Origin: Coenobita brevimanus
Lineage: Eukaryota > Arthropoda > Malacostraca > Decapoda > Coenobitidae
DNA: 64,000 nt
Assembly (NCBI GenBank): GCA_032717465.1
Contig: CM064732.1
Location: 29,496,107-29,560,106, forward strand
Reading direction: 5' to 3'
How positions within the stretch are numbered: the stretch's first letter is position 1; each line of letters opens with the position of its first letter. Below the pieces are notes generated by a model. It was not told the origin of the DNA and ran no database searches. It saw nothing but the letters and a program-made list of their open reading frames with translations. Positions 44,534-53,735 of the stretch are shown here, in pieces. The translations under genes were made by a program, and so were the position numbers.

Positions 44534-45571
44534 CAGTAACCTCTCAAATAATGCAAGGGTTAGGTTCCTGGAGAGGTTGCGTTAGTTAAAAACGCGTTTC
44601 TTACACATAATTTTCTCATAAGACACAATGGTAATATTGAGGGTTACGTTCCTGGACTCTGGGAAAGTCTACCCATTTGGGGAGTTATGCGACTCTAAAC
44701 TTAAAAGCAACAATATTAATTTGAAGGAAAATCCACGTAAAAAACAAAAACAGTATATTTGGGGAGAAATAAACAACATTTGAGCCCTAGTTGGGCCAAA
44801 GTGTTGTTTACTTCTCCCCAAATACGTACTGTTTTCGTTTATTACGTGGATACTCTTTCAATTCTGCTTCATTCACGGCACTGTGAAAGTTCCTAACATT
44901 ATTAATGCATTAGTAGGTCATAAAAACACTACAGCAAAAGCAACATTTTCATTACAGTAAGTAGGTCACAAACAATAACAACACACAGCATCACTTCATC
45001 TATGCATCACTCATCGTCTGCTGCTGTCCTTCCTTACCCCGCTACCCCACTTCCCGCCGCTCCCCACCCTAAATTTGTTGTCCCTCCTTACTCTGCTGTA
45101 CTTCCTCTTCCTCTGACTCCCGTGCTACTGGTGATGAAGATAACTCCCTTAAGTTTTCTGTCTTCTTCATAAAGAACTGCTCTATCTTGGTCTGAGTGGT
45201 TTTCTTCTTTCTGTTCTGCAGCATCAAGTTGTAACAATTTAGATCTACCATCACTTTTGTGGCCAAATTTTGTCCGAAAATGAGCCAAATTGCTCAGAAA
45301 GGGGCCAAACTTCATTTTCGAATATTATAGTTCGAATAAAACCAGTTTAAGCAACAGACAAATAAAAAATTGCATTTATGCATAAACTGCCACACACGGT
45401 CTATCAGCTTGGGACTGTCCAAGGCGCGCGCGGCTAATCTGAAACCATCACATACATGTAAAGTCGCGTTAAATCGAGAAACCCTTGTTAGTTAAACATA
45501 TCTCCTTAAATATTTGCTCGTGTTAAAACGAAAACGAGTTTTTTAAACTCGTGTTAATTGAGAGGTAACTG
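44534..45571. mobile_element. pogo/Tigger-like deletion derivative (pogo-C)
   Basis: TA at 44532-44533 and 45572-45573 flanks ends CAGTAACCTCTCAAATAATG and, inward from the right, CAGTTACCTCTCAATTAACA. It retains a transposase C-terminal piece at 45069-45266. It interrupts LINE-E. Confidence 0.8.
45069..45266 (-). pseudogene. Tigger-like transposase C-terminal remnant
   Basis: MVDLNCYNLMLQNRKKKTTQ, then TKIEQFFMKK and an acidic S/E-rich tail, resembles the extreme C-terminus of Tigger/TIGD1-type transposases. The upstream catalytic domain is missing, so this is a remnant. It supports the pogo/Tigger assignment of the surrounding element. Confidence 0.6.
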
Positions 45572-46061
45572 TACAAAGATATGGAGGGAGGCTCAGAGAC
45601 AGGTTGAGGAAGACATTACAGTATAAATAAAAGTAGTGACCAACCTAAGCTATTTCAACACGTTACACGCGTACTGGGCCACTGGTGTACCATTTGATGT
45701 CTTCTTTCCTAGCGTGTTGATACACTGATGGTGCAATAAAGGGTAATAATTGTTTTCACTTTTTCATGTATTTCACCTTCACGAATATTGGCTGGGCAGG
45801 TTTTTTGTTGCTGCTTCAACAGTAGAAGACATGTTGAATAGGATAATGATATAAGATTAGAGAAATGCCTATTTAGTTGGAGAATATATATCAGACTTTG
45901 AGTAATGACTATTACATTTCATTTAGATGTCAAACAATACTATTCATTCATTCATCCATTGCCAGACGCCATATATCCCAAACGGGGTGGCCAAGGGCTT
46001 AGAGTTAATTGTTTTACAGGGAGGGGCACTAATCCTCCACCAACCCCACTTGACACGTAGG

Positions 46062-47258
46062 GATGCCAACAGCATCTGGTGTTCCCAGGCGGTCACCCAT
46101 CCAAGTACAGTAATCCCTCTAATATCCGAACGCCCAATATCCGAACATCCCCACTAACCGGACATAATCCTCCTGGGATCCAATATTCCCAAAATGGGCC
46201 AAAAACCGCAAAAAATTAAAAAAAAATCAGACTTTTTTCCCTCCCATAATTTGAAATTCCCGCCTGGTGCCGAACAGCTGTTACACCATGGTCCCTTCAC
46301 CCCTTCCTTCCTCCCCCCCCCCTCCCCTGTCAGGTTGCCATTTGGTATTTTTCATGACCAAGTGTGGGCCAATTTGGTAATGAAAAATTCGATTGGTAAT
46401 GCATTAGAATAATGCATTACCAAATGGATTTTTCACATGTATGAGGATACACAGGATGGAGATGGTGGATTGTTTGCTCTCTCTGATTAATCTGCTACCC
46501 TACATAGTGTGAAAATAATCAACATGGTGTTAGTTATAAGGAGAGTGATTACATGTATTTCCACTTGTATATATAATTAGTGAAGAATATATGCTAGCTT
46601 TACGAATTTGATAATGAAAAGTTATATTTGACAATGAAAGTTGAGGAGATTGGTAATGTGGCTGTTGCGATCTGGCAACTCTGTTACCCCACCAACATCA
46701 ACAGTCACAGCTTAACTCCGATGGAGAGCGGATACTCATAACAGTGCAAGCACAGGTGCTTGTTTTTTGTGAATAAAAAGTGAATAAACTGCAATACCTT
46801 GCCACTAGAACACACAGGAATTTACAGTGTTGAGCAGTGTTAAGAAATCAGAATTTAGAGTGCAGAGGATTAACTGTGGACCGCAAACTGGCGGTTCAAA
46901 CCAGTCCAGGAGCAAGGGACTTGTAAGTACCCAGAATGTTTAATATTGTATAAACTCACCTCTAAAACCTCATTTTATGGTTCTTTTGCATTTATTTCAG
47001 TCTTTTATGTCCCTTATTGGTGTGATTTGGGTCTTAAATAGGTGCAATGCATGTCCAGAGGGAGTTGTTTAGGTGTTTTTCATAGTTAGGGTCCATAAGT
47101 ACAAGTCCATAAGCTGGGGCCCAATATCCGGACAGGACCACTATCCGGACCTGCCTATGGCTCTATTACGTCGGATATTGGAGGGATTACTGTACTAACC
47201 AGACTCAACGTTGCTTAACTTCGCTGATCGGACGGGAAGCGGTGTACTCAACATGGTA
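46062..47258 (-). other. 5S rRNA-derived segment (SINE head), interrupted
   Basis: Read on the minus strand, the two pieces give TACCATGTTGAGTACACCGC, CGTCCGATCAGCGAAGTTAA, TCTGGTTAGTACTTGGATGG and GACCGCCTGGGAACACC. These align with eukaryotic 5S rRNA from about nucleotide 10 to the 3' end, including box A, the intermediate element and box C. The TA inside GTTAGTACTTGG is the pogo-D target. It is not a functional 5S gene here. Confidence 0.85.
46108..47192. mobile_element. pogo/Tigger-like element (pogo-D) inside the 5S head
   Basis: TA at 46106-46107 and 47193-47194 flanks ends CAGTAATCCCTCTAATATCC and, inward from the right, CAGTAATCCCTCCAATATCC. No transposase. 1,085 bases. Confidence 0.88.
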
Positions 47259-49364
47259 CTGTATATTAATTACACAAAAACATTGAAAAACAACTCCATG
47301 TTGCAGAACTAGGGCCATGAGATGCAAATACACTTTTCTTGAAAAAACAAACAAAAAGTAAATTTACTAATGATAAATATGTGATTTTTTACTGGAAGAA
47401 AAAATGGAGTAACCACTCTTGTTTCTAACAGTTCTACATTTACTTTGTTAGGAAACAACAAAAAAAGATAAGTGCTGGATGTTTCTAGTTATTAAACTTT
47501 TTTTAATAATCATAAATGATTAATTATAACCAATACTTGTAATTATCCCTGGCTGGATACTGATGATTACTATTACGGCATTCAACGTACCCAGCTATCA
47601 TTACGCTTGGTTGCAAGAAACACTGTCTTCGGTGATGAACAAAAAAAACTTTAGAAGGCTGGTGAAGAGATTAGGAGGAGGAAAAATGAACAAGAAACAA
47701 GATAATAATAAAAAAGGTAGTGTTGGACCTTTGCATGGACTTCCTTCAATTACCTAAATAGCTAAGTGCCACCTGGAACTTCACGACAGAGAATGAGATG
47801 GTAACAAACCAAAGAAAACGAAGTGCCAGGTAAGAATGAGCGGAAACTGCGCAACCTGGGCCAAATTAGTATACTACCTCAGTGATCCACCGGTGGTGCA
47901 TCATCCAACATGAGAAGAAAATGTCAGGATACCATGTGTTGGGTCACCAGTGACACACTACTTTTAAGAAGGCGTATCCCTCATTGGTACTCAGTAAAGT
48001 GACATAAATCCTCTCGCTGTGATAGTTCCTTGCAGACTGGTGGGAGAGAGTTTTGAAGTGAAACGCGACCTGGGAGAGAACTCATATTGCCGAAACGCGG
48101 GTAACATGTTAATGCTACAGCCGAAGCAAAAACCAAAGTTAAAGATGAATTACAGTCCCTTACAGATGTGGGAATCATCTATATACAAGAGAAAGATATT
48201 TGTGGAGCACTAAAAAAAAACTTCCAGTCAGTTTTTACAAAAAAATAATAATTTTGATTGAGATGATATGGAACATACAGGCCCACACATATTATCAGAT
48301 ACACAAATATGAGAAAGAGAAGTACGGGAAGAGTTAAGTAAACTAGACAAAGGAAAAGAATATGGTCCTGACAAAATTGCAGGTTGGTTGCTACATGAAT
48401 GTGTGGAAGAGTTCAGCAGACCATTGTATTTAATATTTGTATTTAATATACAAGGAATCCTTTAGGTCAGGGTAAACTACCTGATATTTGGAAGAAAGCA
48501 AACATTGTTCCCCTATTCAAGAAACGGAACAAACAGAATCCACCCAGCTACTGACCAGTATCACTGACCAGTGTTGTAAGTAAGATACTTCGTAGAAACG
48601 CTGATACGAGAAATTTGGGTAAACCATATAGAAGAACACAGCATGATAACAGAAAGGCAGTCCGGTTTTGGAAAGAAAAAACCAGATGTTACTAATCGAT
48701 TAAGCTACTATGACAGAGTTACAAAAACATTACAGAAAAGAAAACAATGGGTGGACTGTATTTATTTAGATTTCAAAAAACCATTTGACAGGGTACTGCA
48801 CCAGAGACTTTTCTGGAAACTGTACCATCAAGGAGGTATCAAAGGCAACCTGGACTGCTGGATGCAGGATTTTCTCAGAAAAAGGGAAATGAGAACAGTT
48901 CTAAAGGAAAATTACTCATCTTGGAGGGAAGTGATTAGCGGAGTTCCACAGGGCTCAGTGCTAGCAACAATGATGTTTTTAGTACAGTATATATATATGT
49001 GACACAGACAGTAACACTGGAAATGGAAGCTACCTAAATATGTTTGTGGATGATGCAAAAATACAAAGGAAAATTACTAAAACAGATTCTTGCAAAGGGC
49101 TACAAGAAGAAGTAAATAAGCTTCATGAATGGAGCAATAAAAGGAAAATGGAATTTAATGTGGACACTTGCAATGTAATTAAGCTTAGGAAAAGTCACAA
49201 AAGACCAGACTGGGATTATAAGTTAGGAGGATCAACCCTACACATATCAGAAAGGGAGAATGACCTAGGAGTGATTATTAATAACAGACTATCTCTGGCT
49301 GACCATATCAGGGAGAAGGTACGTAACATGTATAGACTGTTTGCTAATAAAAGAACAGCATTCA

Positions 49365-49817
49365 TCTATCCATCCATCCATCATCCAATCCTACACTGCC
49401 CCATGAGAAGTGTAGGAGCCTCAGGCTAGGCATTTGGTCCTGACATTTAAGACGAGTGACCAGCCTCACTCATCCCTGAGTGGCATTACATGAGCAACCA
49501 ACCCCAACCACCCCTTGGATATAAACCTGTACCGGATCAATCCAACTGGAGTGCAATAATTACCCACTAAACCACCAGGTGCCAAAATTTGGTTATATGG
49601 TTACCACCCGGCATTGTAAATGGTTTCCTGGTCTACAAGAAATCATTTGGCTTGTCACTCAGTGTAGAGTCACCCATAGGCAGAAGGACAAGGAAAGAAT
49701 GAAGGAAAGAAAGACAGATGATGATGGAAGGAAAGAAGGATGGAGGAGAGGAAAGGGCAGACACCCGACAGCAGCACTACATCGAGTGAGTGGATGGTGA
49801 GCGCCCCCACCTACCTC
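49365..49817 (-). mobile_element. Composite tRNA-related SINE with 15-bp target duplication
   Basis: AAAGAACAGCATTCA occurs at 49350-49364 and 49818-49832 on either side. On the minus strand, a pyrimidine-rich start is followed by the roughly 85-base hairpin module shared with 28218-28312. A tRNA-like segment comes next (TGGTTTAGTGGGTAAT as box A, GGTTTATATCC as box B, about 49585-49520). It ends in a (GGAT)n tail at 49365. It is inserted in the LINE-E RT C-terminal region. Confidence 0.82.
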
Positions 49818-50615
49818 AAAGAACAGCATTCACATATATAAATGAAGACATGCTGAGAAAGATATTAGCATCATTCATCAGACTAACCCTGCAGTTTGCA
49901 TCAGACATCTGAAATCCTGATCTAAAAAAAAAAAAAAAAAGATAAAAAAATAAAAAATAAAAAAAATAAAAAGTACAAAGGGCAGCTACAAGATGGGTAC
50001 CAAGCTTAAAGATCTAAACTATGACAAATGGCTAGAAAAATTAAATCTACCAACACTACAGGAGAGAAGGAAAAGAGGAAACATGATTATGCTACATAAA
50101 TGCATCTCACGGAAAGAGAAAATAGCCATAAATGAATATATAATCTATGGGAAAGCATCAGCAAGAGGACACTGCAAAAAACTAAATAAAAAGAAAGGCA
50201 ATAAAGACATGGAAATTTAGTTTCCTAAACAGGGCAGTTGATCATTGGAATGCACTGCCAAATGAAAAAGCGTGTGCCAAAACTATTCATGAATTTAAGG
50301 ATATGTATGATAAAAATGGTTTAACACACAGGACAGTACGAGCTTGACTCATTCCTGTAAAGCTACAATTAGGTCAGAACAATTAGGTAAGGTAATAACA
50401 AACACACACACGGGTCGACGACAGAGACGGACCTCTTCCAGGATCGTGGGGAAATAATCGCTGAATCACCGACGAAAGGAAGCTAAGCCTAATTGTGACT
50501 GTGTTAATGAGTGCGTGAGTGGTGGTCTCGTCGGACAGTAATAAAAAAAAACGTGGTTTCGGTCATAAAAGGGACAAGATAAAGTGAAAACAGAAAGTCT
50601 CCATATGGTTGATTC

Positions 50616-51650
50616 ATGGCGGAAACGGACGGTGCATTGTTTACGATCAGTGAGAAAGAATTTGAGGGCTTTTGTGAAGAGGATGTGGGAAAAGGAAGTA
50701 TTAAGTTGAACCAGACAAGAATAGCAGGTGTTGAGAAAACAGCGGAGAGGAATGACCAGGAGATAAGAAAGGTATGGGCAGTAATTAAAGAGTTACAGGA
50801 ACGGACCATAGAGCAGGAAAATGAGATCAAAAGTTTAAGAAGTACCCTGGAAAAAATCTGTACACGTAGTGACGAACAAGAAAGGGAAGTTACTGAATTA
50901 AAAGTGAACAATGAATCAGCCTCGAATGAAATAAAACAGCTTAAGAGGGAGAATAAGAGGTTGGAAGAGGAAAGGGACATGATGAAAAGCAAACTAGATG
51001 AGTATGAGTCCAAATCAAGAATACAGGAAGAGCACATTAAAGAAATCAAGGAGCAACATAAGGGGTGGAAGAAAATTCAGGAAGAGGGAAATGTAAATTT
51101 GAGAGATATTGTAGACCAACAAAGCAAGGAAAAAGTGGAGAGGGAAGTGGTTAGGGTGCTGAGTAGAGAATCTTTAGTTAGCGATGTAGCAGACAAGAAA
51201 AAATGTATAATAATTTCAGGAGTTAAAGAAAAACGTATTACAATAAGATCAGACAGAGAAAGAGAAGAACTGAGTAAAGTCAAAGAAATAATATCAATAG
51301 TCATGGAAGAAAACAACGAAGCGCAAGAAGAGATTGAAGAGGTGTTTAGGTTGGGAAAGTACGAGGAAGGAGGAGCAAGGCCACTGAAGGTAAAGTTTAA
51401 GTCCCAAGCAACAGTTAATGAAATTACCAGTAGAACATGGAAACTATCGGATAAGGAAGGGTTTAAAAATGTTTGGATAAGGAGAGATGCAAATGAGGAA
51501 GAAAGAGCTAAAATAAAGGACTTAGTAAAAGAAGCAAAGGTAAAAAACGAAAAGAGAACGGAGAAAGAGAAGATAGTGTTTTACTGGAGAGTCATGGATC
51601 AGAAGTTAAGGAAGTGGTACTGGCGGAGAGAAGGAGAAAAGAGGGTATAG
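50616..51650 (+). CDS. LINE-B copy 2 ORF1 (344 aa, intact)
   Basis: MAETDGALFTISEKEFEGFC starts the frame. Residues about 35-165 form a long charged coiled coil (QLKRENKRLEEERDMMKSKL). This is followed by KKCIIISGVKEKRITIRSD and a basic RNA-binding-like C-terminus with GARPLKVKFKSQATVNE and NVWIRRDANEEERAKIKDL. The family role is a nucleic-acid-binding chaperone forming LINE RNP. No CCHC knuckle. The end overlaps the ORF2 start (51614) by 37 bases in another frame, implying reinitiation or frameshift translation. This is the only fully open TE frame of this size here. Confidence 0.85.
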   Translation: MAETDGALFTISEKEFEGFCEEDVGKGSIKLNQTRIAGVEKTAERNDQEIRKVWAVIKELQERTIEQENEIKSLRSTLEKICTRSDEQEREVTELKVNNESASNEIKQLKRENKRLEEERDMMKSKLDEYESKSRIQEEHIKEIKEQHKGWKKIQEEGNVNLRDIVDQQSKEKVEREVVRVLSRESLVSDVADKKKCIIISGVKEKRITIRSDREREELSKVKEIISIVMEENNEAQEEIEEVFRLGKYEEGGARPLKVKFKSQATVNEITSRTWKLSDKEGFKNVWIRRDANEEERAKIKDLVKEAKVKNEKRTEKEKIVFYWRVMDQKLRKWYWRREGEKRV

Positions 51651-52288
51651 AAAACATAAAAAATCACTGGAAGGTGGCATATACTAATGTTGATGGTTTA
51701 ATATCGGCACGGTTAGAAATCAACGATCTTTTGAGGATACAGGAACCTGACATTATGTGCTTTGTAGAGACCAAGTTAAGAGAAGATATTGATGTTCATC
51801 TGGGAGATGGTAAATACAAACTGTAGAGATGAGACAGAAAAAAAAAAACAGGAGGAGGAGTGATGATACCAGTGAAGAACAACATAAATGTAGATACCGT
51901 GGAAATGGGAGAAGGCAGGGCCGAAGTGATAAATAAGAAATTAGAAACTGGAGAGAATGACAAGCGAGATATGGCAGTAGTGTATGTTCCTCCTAAGACA
52001 AGAGCATGGAGTGATGATGAATACCAGGAAATGCTGTCAGACATGCCATGTTATTTACAGAAACTGATTGAGAAAAGCAACAATATAATTTTAATGGGTG
52101 ATTTCAATTGTAAAGAGGTGAACTGGGAGGAATGGGACTCAGGAGGCAGCGAGGATTCGTGGGGCACTATATTATTAAATATAGCAATGAACAATGTGAT
52201 GACGCAATGGGTCAAAGAAGAGACAAGGTTCCGAGGTGAGGACACACCAGCAAGACTGTACTTACTGTTTACCAAAGAACCCTATGTA

Positions 52289-53735
52289 CAGTACCCTCGC
52301 GTCCAGCACGGTAATATTGTCATGCATGGGTCACGTGTTGGACCAAAAACGTGTTGGACTAACAATAGAGCTTATGGGGAAAAATGAATTATGTCAGCAA
52401 CCCTAGAAAAAGTCACCCTAAATATCTACCATATACCTATACATATATTGGTACTATTGTAATTATAATAAATGGTACTGTGCTATGAATGATAACTAAC
52501 CTTTTAGGATAGTGTTGGTGGGCTTGCTGGGAATGGAAGGTGGTATCCAAGGCTGTAGGTAGTCCTACTGGGTCCCCGGAGGATGGCTGCTGGCGTCACT
52601 AGCGAGTAATGGCTGTTGCTCCTCCTCAACCTTCCTCATAAATCCTTCGAAATCACACTCAGAATCACTATCTTCGTCCACAGCCATGGAAGGTCCTGCT
52701 TCTGCCTGTCCTAGCACTCAGTAATCCTCGGCAAAGTGCATGCTTCTCAAACTGTTGCCAAAGCCCCGTCTCATGACTGTGGAAAGTGATCGCTGTCGCT
52801 GACTCGGTAGAGAATAAGGAGAAGCAACTTTGTTTATAAACTGGTACGCACGCCAATGAGAAGGGTTTCAACACGATTGATATTTATTCAAAAATATTAA
52901 TATGTATTCAGTGTCAGGCTAAATGTTCAATGCTGTAGTACGATACATTCTCTGTCGAGTCGCCTGGGTTTTGGCCACACTGTTTTGCCCGTCGTATCCT
53001 CGGCAGGAATCAGTCCAGATGAATTCCAAGTGCCCGTGGTATCGTCGGCAATTTTACCACGTTACCGTTCCGATTTACCATCGTATCCTCGGCAAACCTG
53101 GTATGAAGTGCCATATGATAGCCTTCGGCCGCCAGGATCTTGTCTTAGTTTTTTATTATGATCCTCACGTTGGCTTCATTCATGTCGTAGGCCTTGGCAA
53201 TGTCAACTTTCCTCTCCCCTTTCTTCTTCCTCTCGATGCTTTCTAGCTTGGTGGCCTGAGGGAGGTGCCTGAGCTTCTTGGGGTTCTTAGAAGGCTTCCT
53301 AGGCATCATGAGCAGGGTAAAATGCAGTAACAAGGGCAGAAAATGCAGCAAGAAAAAAGCACCTTCCAATGCAATTATGAGACTGAGTGGTGCTGTGGCG
53401 GGAGAAATTTAAACAAAACATCACGTGACACCAGAAGCGTTTTTAATTGGGCGGCATCACGATCACGTCACTATAGCAGGCGGGGAAGACTACTTGATCA
53501 GAAGTTTTCATTGGCTATCATCATCATGGGAATGTCCAGTATGATCGTGTTGGACCGGGGCTGATCGTGCTAGAGTGAACTCTGCGGATTTCGCCCACTT
53601 CTCGGAGCTCTGTCCGTGTTATGCTAACACACTTGAGTTGCAGTAATTAAATCGTATTAAATAATACTAATTAATTGCTCTCCGTGCTGGATCCGAATCG
53701 TGCTGGACTAACGAGTCTTGGACGCGATGGTACTG
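52289..53735. mobile_element. pogo/Tigger-like deletion derivative (pogo-E)
   Basis: TA at 52287-52288 and 53736-53737 flanks ends CAGTACCCTCGCGTCCAGCA and, inward from the right, CAGTACCATCGCGTCCAAGA. Copy 1 of LINE-B shows the empty site. It retains a transposase N-terminal piece. Confidence 0.88.
53145..53306 (-). pseudogene. Tigger/CENP-B-like DNA-binding N-terminal remnant
   Basis: MPRKPSKNPKKLRHLPQATK, then LESIERKKKGERKVDIAKAYD and NEANVRIIIKN, matches the CENP-B/Tigger-type helix-turn-helix start. The frame stops right after it. With the C-terminal remnant in pogo-C this shows the family derives from a pogo-type transposon. Confidence 0.7.

Larger units (their letters stand above)
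45942..47258 (-). mobile_element. Full-length 5S-rRNA-headed SINE, split by pogo-D
   Basis: Minus strand, about 230 bases once pogo-D is removed. It has a 5S rRNA-like head (47258-47195 plus 46105-46062). Next comes a stretch beginning ATCCCT and continuing GGGGTTGGTGGAGGATTAGT that resembles the RTE-A leader (9050-9112). Then GGCCACCCC...GGCGTCTGGCAAT resembles the RTE-A 3' end, with an (AATG)n tail. The internal promoter would be the 5S type (TFIIIA/RNA polymerase III). Truncated copies at 6970 and 16977 start just inside the 5S junction. Confidence 0.8.
45667..48101. mobile_element. Putative piggyBac-like element pB-6 carrying the 5S-SINE
   Basis: LINE-E is colinear on both sides (..QPKLFQHV | NMLMLQPKQKPK..), implying one insertion at a TTAA-like site (TTAC at 45663-45666, TAA at 48102-48104). 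The ends are weakly inverted: CACGCGTACTGG and, inward from the right, CCCGCGTTTCGG. A plus-strand frame at 47563-47757 with a basic, K/R-rich stretch might be a transposase C-terminal remnant, but I do not recognise it. The assignment rests mainly on host continuity. Confidence 0.4.
40715..50401 (+). mobile_element. LINE-E: older LINE-B relative, split by about eight insertions
   Basis: Segments of one LINE lie in order. EN: NIWRRDRNLRKDGGIIILRK to YMPSKRHTWIRGEYEDLAEN; then IILTGDFNTNVNWNTL and ARKREPDDPSVLDLIYTRQ-like sequence (42590-42900). The linker is at 43000-43200, 44488-44531 and 45574-45662. RT follows (48110-49350): GPDKIAGWLLHECVEEFSRPL, IYLDFKKPFDRVLHQR, ISGVPQGSVLATMMF, MFVDDAKIQRK. 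The C-terminus (49833-50220) ends in an AATTAGGTAAGG tail and a short CA tract. Each gap is a recognisable transposon. Confidence 0.8.

Noticed and set aside
45069..45315. Minus-strand ORFs as a host gene
   Set aside because: They lie wholly within the TA-flanked pogo-C element, and the sequence resembles a Tigger C-terminus.
46062..47258. Functional 5S rRNA gene
   Set aside because: Split by a 1.1-kb transposon, missing the first ~10 bases, and fused to a LINE-like tail with an (AATG)n end.
49520..49600. Possible tRNA gene
   Set aside because: The A- and B-box-like sequences lie inside a 453-bp element with 15-bp target duplications and a (GGAT)n tail. Arms do not pair as a mature tRNA, so it is a SINE promoter.
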